This document shows positions 24,688 to 34,790 of a stretch of 64,000 bases of DNA, piece by piece. Source of the DNA: Microplitis mediator (lineage: Eukaryota > Arthropoda > Insecta > Hymenoptera > Braconidae). The notes below the pieces were generated by a model. That model was not told the origin of the DNA, made no database searches, and was given only the letters and a program-made list of their open reading frames with translations. Numbering within the stretch: position 1 is the stretch's first letter; the number at the start of each line of letters is the position of its first letter. The DNA lies in assembly GCF_029852145.1 (NCBI RefSeq), contig NC_079969.1, positions 9,920,001 through 9,984,000 on the forward strand, read 5' to 3'. The position numbers and the translations under genes are program-made.

Positions 24688-25129
24688 TACTGTAATAAGA
24701 GCGGTGTAAACAATGGACTCCTTTTAACTCCACCCGGTGTAAAAATGAAATTACACCGGTGTAGGAGGAGTAATACACCGTTGTTAAAAATACCGGTGTT
24801 AAAGCGGGGTAACCGGTGTAAAATCGGAGTAAAAGCGAGGTAACAGGTGTAAAAGCGGGGTAAATTGCGTCCGCTTGGAGTATTAACTTTGAAGATTATA
24901 AAACACAAAAAATGTCAGTTCTTTATGAAAATTAATAAAAAATATCATTTATCAACAAGCATAGTGATCGAGTAAGTAAAAATATTCACAAAGTAAAATA
25001 TTTTAACACCGGTAAAGAATATCTACACCGGTGGCGGCGTTATTTTCACACCGCTTTCGGGGGTAAATTTAACACCGATAATTTTAACACCTACACCGCT
25101 TGGACTTACCCCAGTGATTTTTTACAGTG
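24688..25129. mobile_element. CACTGTAAAAA-ended element, ACCGGTGT interior, copy 2
   Basis: The left end ACTGTAATAAGAGCGGTGTAA has lost the first C; the right end is TGATTTTTTACAGTG / TA. Interior blocks are the same as in 19016-19541, with some internal deletion. Confidence 0.85.
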
Positions 25130-25361
25130 TAATTAAACTACTTAATTAATAATTTACAGATATTCTAAATGAGATTCTAAAAATGACTATATTCGTTCAT
25201 GCATGATTATATATAATCAAATATGATCATGTATAAACATATCTGAATATATATAATTAGACCTGGCCAATTTTTGGATCTGATCATATATAGACAATTA
25301 TGCATGATCATATATGATTAGACAAAATCTTTTTTCATCAAGGCATCCAAACATTTTGAAT

Positions 25362-25455
25362 ACAGTCATGCATGGCCATATACAGTTATACAAAACCATG
25401 TATGGCCATACATGGCCTTGTATGGTTTATATATGGCCATGCATGACTGTATTAA
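25362..25455. repeat. Small CATGGCCATATA palindrome
   Basis: ATACAGTCATGCATGGCCATATA is followed after a short spacer by TATATGGCCATGCATGACTGTAT. It is part of the right half of the 21372-25516 element. Confidence 0.7.
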
Positions 25456-25734
25456 AAAAGTTTGTATGCCCATGTATGGCCATATATGATCCATGTATGA
25501 TTCATTTTTCACGGAAAGTAACAACCCGAGTCAAAAAACTAATTCGGATTTAAGTCTCAAAGTTCTCAATGAGGTTTTTGAGAATCAATTTGAATTTCAA
25601 GATTGACAACAGTATACAGTATACTATATATAGAAAGTTATCCTAGTTTACTCCTCAAAGTAGTAGTTACAACTAATTTTACCACTTTGAAGACTAAACT
25701 GAAATAACGCAATCAAGATTAGAGCCTCAAAATA

Positions 25735-26487
25735 CACGGAAAAAAAAAATATTGCGCTTATCGCTCAACAACGGAGAGCGACAGTTGTATCGTGATTAGC
25801 ACTAAATTGTTACTTGATTTTCACGATATATATATCGATATGAATGAAACACTAGAAACTTATTCTAATGATCCTACGGATTGTGAATACACTTAAATGT
25901 ATAGTGATCGTCAGTTAACGTATCCATATCGTACCAAAACGGATCGTGAATATCGCGATCTACTTCTCAAGCACCACCACTCATAACCAAATTGTTTATT
26001 TATAAAATTATTAATTATTTAAAGCACATACAATGACGATCAAAAAATACGAATTATATATTTAATGCAAGAATTTCCTTTTTTTGTCGATTAATTTTTT
26101 AATTTATCTTTGAAAAAAAATGACTGTAAAATTTACATCAATTAATTACGTATATTCTATTGCTTTACATTTCTTGATATTAAATAATAATTTTTTATTG
26201 CACCTATCAGAATTATTAACATGTAATTATTAATTCCAAATAAAAATAAAATTGTAATGAAGTTAAAGTTGAAAACTTATCTATTTTAACTTCAAATTTT
26301 TTATGGCTATTTGCGAACAAAACGGATCGTTACTATAGCAAAAAGATCTTATGATTTCGGGATCCGCCTGGATCGCGATAATCACAATCCGATAGACCAA
26401 GACTTTCCGTATACAAAGTATAACCAACCGAGGAGAGTGAATATCACAATACCGTTGAGTAGTGAGCGCAATATTTTTTTCTCCGTG
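25735..26487. mobile_element. CACGGA-ended element inserted in a CCGAGTCAAAA element
   Basis: AAAATA / CACGGAAAAAAAAAATATTG ... CAATATTTTTTTCTCCGTG / TACTCAAAA. The paralogous empty site (near 34168) reads AAAATACTCAAAA, so the host TA was duplicated and the element runs from CACGGA to TCCGTG. The interior carries ATTGTGAATA and TCGCGATC-type words. Confidence 0.9.
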
Positions 26488-26611
26488 TACTCAAAACATA
26501 CAGGAACAATTTTATCTACATTTGAACCTCAAAAGTCTCATTCGAGGTGCTCTCTCCCCTCCCTTTTCTATCTAAAATTTTTTAAAGTCCGAAATATAAC
26601 TTTTCATTTGT

Positions 26612-28305
26612 TAAGGATTTGAAGCAAATTGAAGCTTGAAATCTCTAATTTAAAGATCTTCCAGCAAAATAATTTTTTTAGCCACGGGTTTTGCTTAATC
26701 ATAAGAAATAGCTCGAGACAAAATTTTTCTAAATTTCTTGGTTTTGTTTTTTGGGTCTACGGGGCCGGGAAAATCCATTGAACCATTTGTCCAGGCCAAT
26801 TGCTCAAAGTTTTACAAAACAATTAAAGGAGCAAGTTTTGTTCCTTAATTTGTGTAATCATTACAAAAATGAAGAAATTAATTTTTTTCGGATTTTCTTT
26901 TATTTTTGCGTTAGTTATTCAGTAAATGTAAGGTAAAGAGAAAAAAAAAATTTTTTTTCCAAAAACGAGAAAAAACAAGAATTTAAAAAATTTTTTTTCT
27001 TCGATTTTCGGAAATTTTTTTTTTTTATAAAACTTTGAGCAATCGGCCTGGACAAACGGTTCAATGGATCAATCTGAAAATTTCCAGGGTTTTTTGGGGT
27101 ACATTAAGCTGTAAAATCACCTGAAAGTACACTGATAGAAAATTTATATTGACTCAAGAAATATTTTCTTGAGCCAAGAATTTATTTCTGAAGAAAACCA
27201 GTTGTCTTGCTTCAAGAAATTCTTGTCTTGATTTAGATTTTCTTGGCTCTATAGATTTTGTATCTTCGATGGATAACTCTCGTGTCTTGACCCGAAACTA
27301 TATTATCTTCAATCGATACTATCGAATTCTTCAAGCAAGACCACTTGTCTTTAACTAAAAATGTCGTATTATTATTTTAAGAACTTTAAATTTTTGGTTC
27401 AAGTAATTCCTTGATGGAAGATGTTTTTAAAGTAATGAAAAAAAAATTTTTTTTTTAAATAAATTTCTACTTTAACATATCTGAAGTAAATGAATGTAGT
27501 CCTAAAAAATCACTTTAAAACTTTTTATTTTTAAAATAAAAAAAAAAGTTTTTTTTCAAGCTGAGTAAATTGATATCTTGATTTAAAAATCGCGCCATTC
27601 TCGAAACGAGTCGGTAATGTCTTAAACCTACATTTTGCCTATCTTAATCCAAGAGCAAGAAATTCTTGAGCGAAATATGTCAGAATTTTGTTTCAAAACA
27701 AAAAAGGCTTCATCGAAAAATCAAATTCTCAAACAAAGAATTTTTTTGCTCTATCCGAGAATTTCAATTTTTTGGTTCAAGGACTTATTTCTTGAATTAA
27801 AACAATTGAAAATTTTAAAACAAGAACCACATTTTGAAGAAAAAATTTTTCTTGAATCAAGATAGTTTTTCTATCAGTGCAACCTTTTCATCAATATTCG
27901 CAAGGTAGCGATGAATTGACTAAAAAACCATAAAATGGCCATTTTTTGTGGGTTTTTCAAATTGATATTAAGGATGGAAAAAAAATTTTTTTTTTTAAAT
28001 CGAAAATGGAGCTCGTGGGGAATTTATTCAAGTTTCTCAAACTGCCCTTTAAGTTACTGTGCGACCAGTTGCTGGGATATCGATAATCAAAGACAAAAGG
28101 ATCCTTTTTCATTTGACGGCTGATATCTCAGCAGCAAATTGTCGTACAGAGAAACAAAAAAAAGCAAATTGTAGCTGAATAAATTTTCAAAACGAGTCAT
28201 AGATGGATTTTTCTGCAAAAAATTTTTCCGGCCCGTCGCTCAAAAAATTATTTTGCTGGAAAATCATTAAACTAGAGATTTCAAGCATCAATTTGCTTTT
28301 TTATT
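26612..28305. mobile_element. Foldback with AGCAAATTGAAGCTTGAAAT arms
   Basis: GCAAATTGAAGCTTGAAATC (from 26621) and CTTCCAGCAAAATAATTTTT are matched by AAATTATTTTGCTGGAAAAT and GATTTCAAGCATCAATTTGC ending near 28292. A second inner pair, ATTGAACCATTTGTCCAGGC (26777) and GCCTGGACAAACGGTTCAAT (27045), makes a smaller hairpin in the left arm. It hosts the CACTGATAG element. Confidence 0.65.
27130..27879. mobile_element. CACTGATAGAAAA-ended element with CTTGATTCAAG interior
   Basis: TA / CACTGATAGAAAATTTATATT ... AGTTTTTCTATCAGTG / CA. The interior is built of TTCTTGA, CAAGAA and TTGAGCCAAGAA words that pair within and between arms. The left flank is TA; the right flank is CA, probably decayed. 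Confidence 0.85.
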
Positions 28306-28699
28306 TTTCTGATACGATTATTTTTCACGTAAATACAGCCTTCCAAAAATCACTAAAAAATTTATAAAATTTTCTTGCTCGCTTAATTTTTGTGAGGAGT
28401 GTAGAATATCAAAAGAATTGAGGGTTTTGAGGCTCAAACTACTTTTTTAATTTTGACTTGGGATAGTTCTCGATTCTCAAATTCTAATATATTTAATGAA
28501 TGTATTAAAACTTAAAATTTTCCAATATTTGATATTTAAACGAATGAATTTGATCGCTTAAATTATCGACGTGAATTTATAAAAGTTGCGAAATTTAATT
28601 AAAAAATTATTCAAATAAATTACTTTGTCTGGTTATAGAATAATTGAGATTTTAAAGTTTATTTGAGTGTCAACGTTTGCGCAAATCACTTCCACATTT

Positions 28700-28701
<2 letters not shown>

Positions 28702-28741
<40 letters not shown>
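28702..28741. repeat. 40 nt T homopolymer
   Basis: An uninterrupted run of T. It could be a polyA tail of an old insertion on the minus strand or slippage; its length in the assembly should not be trusted. Confidence 0.9.
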
Positions 28742-28743
<2 letters not shown>

Positions 28744-28823
28744 TCGAATTAATTATTAATAATAATTTCTTTTTTTTATTTTTACATCGTCTGGAAGGGG
28801 GAATAGGATAATATAACGAGGAG

Positions 28824-28830
28824 TATAAAA
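28824..28830 (+). promoter_or_regulatory. TATA box of globin-like gene A
   Basis: GAGTATAAAAAGCCCGAG, followed about 30-40 nt later by the likely start region and then CTTCTTTCTTGAATAA. The same block recurs upstream of gene B at 35158, so the promoter was duplicated with the gene. Confidence 0.7.
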
Positions 28831-28993
28831 AGCCCGAGTTTTCCTGTTCTGGTATCAATGATTATTCTTCTTTCTTGAATAACTCTGCATTTTATTTGTA
28901 AGTACTAATTTAATAAATTTATAATTAATAATAATAATAATTTTAATAATTTGATTGTTAGCTTCCGTATCAGTGTCACGCGACTAAATAAAA

Positions 28994-30014
28994 ATGCAAG
29001 CTGGATTTTTATTTGTCCTCTTCGTTGGGGTCCTAGCAAATACTTTGACAGGTACCGATGCCCAAAACCCATCGTCATGTGGCTGCTCTCAAAATAACTA
29101 TGGTAATAATTGTCAATATTTAACTTCAAATGAAAGAAACAGACTTCTAGATTCATACTTTTTCACTACTGGAAACCGACAAGTAGACTTTGGTACCGTC
29201 TGGCTATTGGCGTAAATATTTATTTTTATTTATTTAAACTATATATGTAAAATATCCATTTATCAGCACACTGTCATTATCTTTATAAGTAATCTGTAAA
29301 ATTAATGTCATACTTTTTTCAAGCAGTATATTTCCGCTAGTTTAAGTACCCACAAGCTCACATTCGCATCCGATTAAAAATAACATATTTTTATATATAT
29401 AATTTATGATAAATTTTTTTAATCAAAACCTGTTAGAGTGGGTACTCAAATTACCGGAAATTTACCGCTCTACCTCATCCTCATACTTTTTAAACCCTGA
29501 AAATTATCCCTAATTCCTCGGAACAAAAAAACTTATTTGTGGTTTTTAAATTAAGATTATACGAGAAGTATCCAGCGTACAAACAACAGTACCAAAGATT
29601 TAAGGACATACCAAACTATTGTCTGCTAAATAACAGAGAATTCAGACAAGTATCATCTAATTACACTGCTGCATTCGACGATCTTGTCCGTTCTGTTGTT
29701 CTAGGGGATGTTAATAAGGTAGATCTTTGGAGACGTTGGCCATGCCCCCTTGCACCATCAGGATACAGTCAACAGGATAAGAACGTCAGTTTATTAATTT
29801 ATTAAATAATCACATCAACTTTTTTTTTTTAGTTGAATTAATCGTTAAATCTAAAATAATATTTCAGGTTGTTGAAGACGTTTTCATCTCAGCTGTCAGT
29901 TGCAACCAGAACAACTTTGATCAAATTGATGCCAATACCTGGTCCAAAGCCTGGAGACTTATTTGGCGCAATTATGTATCAGGCGCCCGTGAAGCACGAA
30001 CCATACCACAATAA
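28994..30014 (+). CDS. Secreted globin-like protein A, no histidines
   Basis: Coding exons 28994-29211, 29556-29784 and 29868-30014 (594 nt, 197 residues); a noncoding exon ends at 28897 (donor GTAAGTAC) and splices to 28962. Residues 1-23 form a signal peptide (MQAGFLFVLFVGVLANTL). A Cys-rich linker (SSCGCSQNN...NC) precedes a globin-like core: LTSNERNRLL (A helix), then across the splice GTVWLLALYEKYP, RFKDIP with the invariant CD1 Phe (F88), NNREFRQVSSNYTAAFDDL (E helix), and NTWSKAWRLIWRNYVSGA (H helix). Residue 105 is Val where the distal His is expected. The whole protein contains no His, so the proximal His is absent too. An NYT glycosylation sequon lies at 108-110. Globin identity rests on motif order and spacing; heme binding by the usual histidines is not possible as read. 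Function unknown. Confidence 0.65.
29331..29466. mobile_element. GAGTACCCACA hairpin in intron of globin-like gene A
   Basis: TTTCCGCTAGTTTAAGTACCC at left and GTGGGTACTCAAATTACCGG at right, across an A/T loop. A copy at the same place in gene B (35721-35857) shows that it was present before the gene duplicated. Confidence 0.8.
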
Positions 30015-30168
30015 AATCACGAATAATTTAATCATTTTCTGGAAAAAAAAATTACGTCAGTCGTATATTTAATATTTACATTTTATTTAAAATCCGTCTA
30101 CAGTAATTAACATATATAAATTACTTCAGTGTACACAGATGTTTTGAATGTAATGTAAGAGTACAGAA

Positions 30169-30174
30169 AATAAA
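30169..30174 (+). other. AATAAA polyadenylation signal, globin-like gene A
   Basis: GTACAGAAAATAAAAATTCAA lies about 155 nt after the stop. The same block follows gene B (near 36556). Confidence 0.6.
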
Positions 30175-30287
30175 AATTCAATCCACAATAACTCCAAAAA
30201 TTCTTTACTTATCATTTACCTGAACTCTTAGTAATCGTAACAAAATGACCGATTTAGACAAAATAATAATATTTAGCTCACACACTG

Positions 30288-30430
30288 TAAAAAATTTTTG
30301 TATTCAGTGTAGTGTAAATATTTCGGTGTAAAAATTTTGGTGTGAAAATTACACCAAATATTGTGTTAAAGTTAGGAGGTGCGAATTAAAAATTTTTACA
30401 CCGTCAAGTGTGTAATTGTGTAATTTATAA
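30288..30430. repeat. Truncated CACTGTAAAAA-type element
   Basis: CACTGTAAAAAATTTTTGTA starts the segment, followed by GGTGTAAAAATTTTGGTGTG and ACACCAAATATTGTG words. A matching right end is not clear. Confidence 0.5.
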
Positions 30431-30496
30431 TAATTTTGCATGAAAAATAATCATAAAAATATTTAAATGTCAAAATATGGATGGATAATTTAGGGA

Positions 30497-31645
30497 AGGA
30501 GGGGGCAAAGTGGGCCCCTCAAAATTTTCTATACGCCAATAAATTCGGACGGAGAGTAAGCTTATCGAAATTTCTTATATAATGAGGGCTAAAATAAACC
30601 ACCAAAACTGTTCAATAAATATAATTTATTAAGAAAGTTAAAGATGATAAAATTACGTTTTAAAGTTATATCGCAGCAGATCATTAAAATGATTTTTTAT
30701 ATTATTACACGGAGAAAAAAATATAGTAAATTTTACTGAAAAATAAGAGAATAATCACTGAATTTGGATAGTAATCTTGAAACGCTTATGATTTATATGA
30801 AAAATTCATAAACAGATTAGCATATTTTACAAGTCGTTTAGTAAATTTTATTATCCCATTTAGTAAATTTTACTATCCCGTTTAGTAAATTTTACTATAT
30901 TAGAATGGAAAAAAATTAAATTAAATTTTTAATAGTTTTTCAACTTTTTATTATTATTGATTATTATTATTATTACTGTCATCTGTATTGATGTTGGAGT
31001 GCATTTTTGTTTTTTAAAAAATCACTTGATTCGACCGAGATTCGGACTCTCATCTCTCGCGCGCGAGTCCTTTCCAATGTCTGACGGCCCGATGTGTCCT
31101 TTGAACAAAAGTTTCAGAACTTGTAATACATCTTTGTATATGCTATCTCCACCAACTTTTAATTTTATCTATATATAGTAGAATTTACTATACAGATAGT
31201 AAAAAAATATAATCGTGTTAGCAAAAAATACATTACGTACAGTAATTTTTAATATTCTGTATAGTAACAAATCCTATATTGTATTAGAAAATTTACTTTC
31301 TTAAATTTGTATTTATTAACAGTACTTGATAGTAAAATTTACTATACAAATAGTAAAAAAGATAATCGTCTTAGCAAAAAATACATTACGCATAGTAATT
31401 TTCAATATCTTATTATGTAATTATTACTAACTAGTAAATTTTACTAAACGATTAGTAATAATTACAATACAGAATGTATTTTTTCATATCTGTTAGTAAA
31501 TTTTACTATAGTATTGTAATTTTTACTATACTTTTTTCTCCGTGTAGCATACAATTGTTTTATAGTTATTTGCAAATATCACACGTGTGAAGAATAAAAA
31601 ATATCAAATTCGAAATTTTTTGGAGGGCCCACTTTGCCCCTAATT
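30497..31645. mobile_element. GGGGCAAAGTGGGCCC-ended element, split by a CACGGA element
   Basis: Left GGGGGCAAAGTGGGCCCCTC (30501) and right GGAGGGCCCACTTTGCCCC (31623-31640) are inverse complements. The inner 827 bp (30718-31544) are a separate element. Confidence 0.75.
30718..31544. mobile_element. CACGGA-ended element with TAGTAAATTTTACTA interior
   Basis: TA / CACGGAGAAAAAAATATAGTA ... TACTTTTTTCTCCGTG / TA. The interior is repeated TAGTAAATTTTACTA palindromes. A GC-rich patch at about 31030-31100 (CTCGCGCGCGAG and TCTGACGGCCC) looks like a worn tRNA-type sequence. Confidence 0.9.
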
Positions 31646-31726
31646 TTCGATTTTTCAATTTTAATGGACGCAGTATAATGAAGTGAAAATAAGTATCATG
31701 GGTCTAAAAAGACGTAAACGCTCCAA

Positions 31727-32028
31727 CGGTCTAAAAAATAAATAGGAATTGCAACATGATGCAGTCTTGGTAAATAAACATGATGAAATCATGTTGCATT
31801 CACATGATTTGTCATGTTTCGACTACATGATAATCATGTTGCGGTAACATGAGCAAATCAGGTGGCAGCAACATGATTTGTCATGTTTCGGCTACATGAC
31901 AATCATGCTACCGCAACATGATTATCATGTAGTCGAAACATGACAAATCATGTGGATGCAACATGATTTCATCATGTTTATTTACCAAGACTGCATCATG
32001 TTGCATTTACTATTTATTTTTTTCCGTG
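31727..32028. mobile_element. CACGGA-type element with CATGATTATCATG interior
   Basis: The right end is ATTTTTTTCCGTG / TA; the left end is worn (CGGTCTAAAAAATAAATAG). Arms such as CAACATGATGCAGTCTTGGT and ACCAAGACTGCATCATGTTG are perfect inverse complements. The middle is ACATGATTTGTCATGTTTCG-type palindromes. Confidence 0.8.
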
Positions 32029-32159
32029 TATATATTTATAATTTATAATTTTATTTCAGAGATGAAAATTGGGCTAAGAACGAGTAGTGGCCCTTGCACG
32101 TGCGCCGGCAGAATTTAGAAGCATGACCGAAAAAATTATTTTCACCTATTAAATATATC

Positions 32160-32625
32160 CGTGAAAAATGAATCATACATGGCCATATATGACCAGATAT
32201 GCCCATACACGGAGAAAAATGTTGACTCAAAACCTAACAATTTTTATTATGCCGTCGACCAAATTTGAAACAGAAAGTGAAGCAACCAAAAATTTATTAT
32301 GCTCTTATGAAAAATTATTATGCCGCATCACAATTATTATAAAGTATGGGAGTAATTGTTATTAAATCTTATCGATAAATGCCTCACGCGTAGTAAGTAT
32401 TATGATACTGCATAATAATTTTTCGTATGAGTATAATAATTTTTTGGATGCTTCCCTTCCTGTTTTAAGTTTGGGCGACAGCATAATAAAAATTGGTCGG
32501 TTTCGAGCCAATATTTTTCTCCGTGTATATGATCATACATGACCGTGTATGGCCATATATGATCATACATGGCCATGTATGTAAATTGGCCAGGTATGGC
32601 CATGTATGACCATACATAGCTCAAG
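32160..32625. mobile_element. Small TGAATCATACATGG element, split by a CACGGA element
   Basis: Left CCGTGAAAAATGAATCATAC and ATGGCCATATATGACC; right ATATGATCATACATGGCCATG. It has the same end as the large 21372-25516 element. The inner 32208-32525 is a separate insertion. Confidence 0.6.
32208..32525. mobile_element. CACGGAGAAAAATGTTG element, empty-site copy
   Basis: TA / CACGGAGAAAAATGTTGACTC ... GAGCCAATATTTTTCTCCGTG / TA. The interior is a palindrome of TTTTTATTATGC and GCATAATAA words. The same family at 43217-43754 carries an additional insertion at the position CGCGTAG/TAAGTATT. Confidence 0.9.
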
Positions 32626-32649
32626 TGGTTCCATTCTTACTTTTGCAAT

Positions 32650-33945
32650 CGATCACAGTCAGTGACTGCTAGTAATAACAATATTAAATCAAAGTGGATA
32701 CATGTAAGTTCTGGCGTGCCTCCGGGCAGCGTTCTTGGTGTCCATCGCATGAATGACGATATCCAACGTATCGCAAACTGGTCTATATTTAACAAGCTTA
32801 AGATAAACAAATCTAAAACTAAGGCAATTATATTCGGTAGTTCAATAAATATATGTAGGCTTAATAACGATAATACTGCCATTCATAACATTCGACTTTA
32901 ATTTTCGAATGAACTAATTGATATAGTTAATATGTTTAAATACTTAAGTGTTGTTTAAGCGGCTGAGACAGCCGTTCGGCACGCGCGTGGCTCGGGCGAT
33001 CACCGAAGTTAAGTAGCATCGAGCATGGTTACTATTTGGCTGGGTGACCGCTTAGCCACGCGTTGGGCTCGAACGAAGGTCTCTGATCGTTAGGGGCGGG
33101 ATGAAGAGCCAGTGATCGGTAAAATGGGAATTTTATCGACCACTGGAGCTTCACCCAAAACCGAAACTGTACTGACTTAGGTTATCTCTGTGGTTTCCCT
33201 AGTCACTGCACCCTCTATTACACAAGGGAGGTAGCAGGGCATCACCGTAATGATGCAGTACAGTCATAAGCACAAGTCGGGCCACAGCCCCGCAAAAAAT
33301 TAAAAAAGAGGCGAGAAAATGGGAGAATTTGAATGTAAAGTCTTGTAAAACACGATGAGTGATACAAGTAAAATTAAAATAATAATAATACTTAAGTGTT
33401 GTTTTCGACAGCACACTCTCTTGGAATTGCCAGGTAGCTAGCATTAAAAAACGTTCCGCACATGCCTTGTACAGAATCTGAATGCAGGATAGAAATCTAA
33501 GTATTCCGCTAAAACGTAAACTTATAATTGCCCTATAGTCTTACCTATTTTTGATTACTGTGCTTGCGTCTTAACGAACTTAACATCTGAACTTGAAAAA
33601 TCTCTACGAGTTTCACTAAACAATTGTGTACGATTTGTACTTCGTGTTAAGCGTAGAGAACATATTGGCTGGCTTTTACCGAATCACCGTAGACTCCAAC
33701 TTGTTGCTTGCGAATTCTATAAGTCTCTATATCTTATGAGACCTGGCCTATTTGGTAGCCAATTAGTACTAAGATCCAATATTGCGTCTCAATGAAATCA
33801 CACGCAAACAGATACCCTTCAAGATCCGTTTGCGCGCACGACGACTTATCAAAAGTCTTTTATAATTACTGGTTGCAATTTTGGGAATGAACTTCCAATT
33901 GGAGTCACATCAGCAACGTTAAATGAGTTCCGTAATATGTAGATG
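32650..33945 (+). pseudogene. Dead non-LTR retrotransposon (reverse transcriptase fragment)
   Basis: The conceptual peptide has SSGVPPGSVLG (RT domain, SGVPQGSVLGP consensus), then an internal deletion that removes the YADD box, then IANWSIFNKLKINKSKTKAI, which is typical of Jockey/I-type LINEs. Later frames contain LSWNCQVASI, AHALYRI and LNNCVRFVLRVKRREHI-type text, broken by stops and shifts. A 5S-headed SINE (32957-33387) is inserted in it. The 5' end is truncated and there is no intact ORF. Confidence 0.8.
32957..33387 (+). mobile_element. SINE with 5S rRNA-like head, 17 bp target duplication
   Basis: The head (about 32990-33062) has GATCACCGAAGTTAAGTAGC, ATCGAGCATGGTTACTATTT and GGCTGGGTGACCGC, the 5S rRNA internal promoter in order. 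An unrelated body and an AAAATAATAATA tail follow. ATACTTAAGTGTTGTTT lies on both sides (32940-32956 and 33388-33404), an exact 17 bp duplication, as expected for LINE-driven insertion. It is inserted in the dead LINE. Confidence 0.85.
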
Positions 33946-33969
33946 CTTTTAACCATTTGAAATGGCTAT

Positions 33970-34461
33970 CCGAGTCAAAATACAAATTTGGATTTAAGTC
34001 TCGAAGTTCTAAATGAGGTTTTTGAGGATCAATTTAGAATTTCAAGATTGACAGCAGTATAGAAAGTCATCCTAGTTTAGTCCTCAAAGTAGTAGTTACG
34101 ACCAATTTTACCACTTTCAGGACTAAACTGGAATAACACAATCTGGATAAGAGCCTCAAAATACTCAAAACATGAAGGAATAATTGTATCTAAATTTGAA
34201 CCTCAAAAGTCTCATTCGACGTATTCTCTCCCCTCCCTTTTCTATCTAAAATTTTTCAAAGTCCGAAATATAACTTTTCATCCGTTGAGGATTTTGAGGT
34301 CTTAGTTATAATTTAAAATCGATAAATTATTCGCATTTAGATCTCAGAGTTCTCATTGAAGATTTTGAGTGCTAAAGTAGAGTTTCTTTGTGGGCGGCAA
34401 ATAAAACATCAAAGGAATTGAAGCTTTTGAGGACTAAACTAGAATTTGTTTTTTGACTCGG
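33970..34461. mobile_element. CCGAGTCAAAA-ended element, intact copy (empty site)
   Basis: Begins CCGAGTCAAAATAC and ends TTTTTTGACTCGG. Inside are CCTCAAAGTAGTAGTTACGA and AGCCTCAAAATACTCAAAAC; the latter is the empty version of the site filled at 25735-26487. No coding capacity. Confidence 0.8.
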
Positions 34462-34465
34462 ATAA

Positions 34466-34790
34466 GGAGGCAATTGACGCGTTTTATTAAGTTCTAGAGC
34501 TGATTAGATTTTGAAGTCGATCGTTGAAGTCGTTTCTGAGAAATCAATAAAAAACTAAAAAAAAAAATTTTTTCTCATAATTCGCCAATATTTTTGAGTC
34601 TACTTGATCAAATGATCTGAAATTTCCAGGAAAGTTTTTGGCTAACAAGATCTTTAGAATGCCACCTTAACCATCGAAATCGGTTTGTTATAATAACTAT
34701 AGTTAAAAAGTTACAAAGAGTTAACTTACATACAACTTCCCGAATTTTCTGAAAATCGTCAATTTTCTTAGCGGGAAGTTAAAAAACTTT
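34466..34790. repeat. Short copy of the CTTAGCGGGAAGTT repeat
   Basis: GGCAATTGACGCGTTTTATT and the end CAATTTTCTTAGCGGGAAGTT match the 16515-17330 repeat, with the middle and microsatellite missing. Confidence 0.65.

Larger units (their letters stand above)
21372..25516. mobile_element. Outer element with TGAATCATACATGG ends and ATCATATATGAT interior, split by later insertions
   Basis: The left end (from about 21380) reads TGTAAAAAATGAATCATACATGGGC, and the right end has CATGTATGATTCATTTTTCACGG (ending near 25515). Further in, AAAGATTTTGTCTAATCAT (21411) pairs with ATGATTAGACAAAATCTTTT (25312). The interior is a satellite of ATCATATATGA, AGATCTGATCATA and CATATATGGCC words. At least three unrelated elements (21829-22829, 23181-24179, 24688-25129) have inserted into it. 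A small uninterrupted relative is at 32160-32625. Confidence 0.65.
25525..28465. mobile_element. CCGAGTCAAAA-ended element, interrupted copy
   Basis: Begins CCCGAGTCAAAAAAC and ends TTTTGACTTGGGA. Its left 200 bp and the block after 26488 align with the uninterrupted copy at 33970-34461. It is split by a CACGGA element (25735-26487) and by a further foldback (26612-28305) that itself contains a CACTGATAG element. Confidence 0.7.

Noticed and set aside
24651..24908. Minus-strand 85-codon frame with repeated TPILHRLPRFNTG-like text
   Set aside because: Falls in a CACTGTA element; the open frame comes from its ACCGGTGT repeats.
27635..27865. 76-codon frame, Lys/Glu/Phe-rich
   Set aside because: Lies in the right arm of the CACTGATAG element; text is made from its CTTGAATCAAG repeats.
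28670..28858. Minus-strand frame with a poly-Lys run
   Set aside because: Translation of the 40 nt T homopolymer.
29539..29805. Independent ATG start of a globin-like ORF (MVFKLRLYEKYP)
   Set aside because: ATG-like start lies in the intron end; splicing at AAATTAAG gives the alignment to globins and matches phase with the signal-peptide exon.
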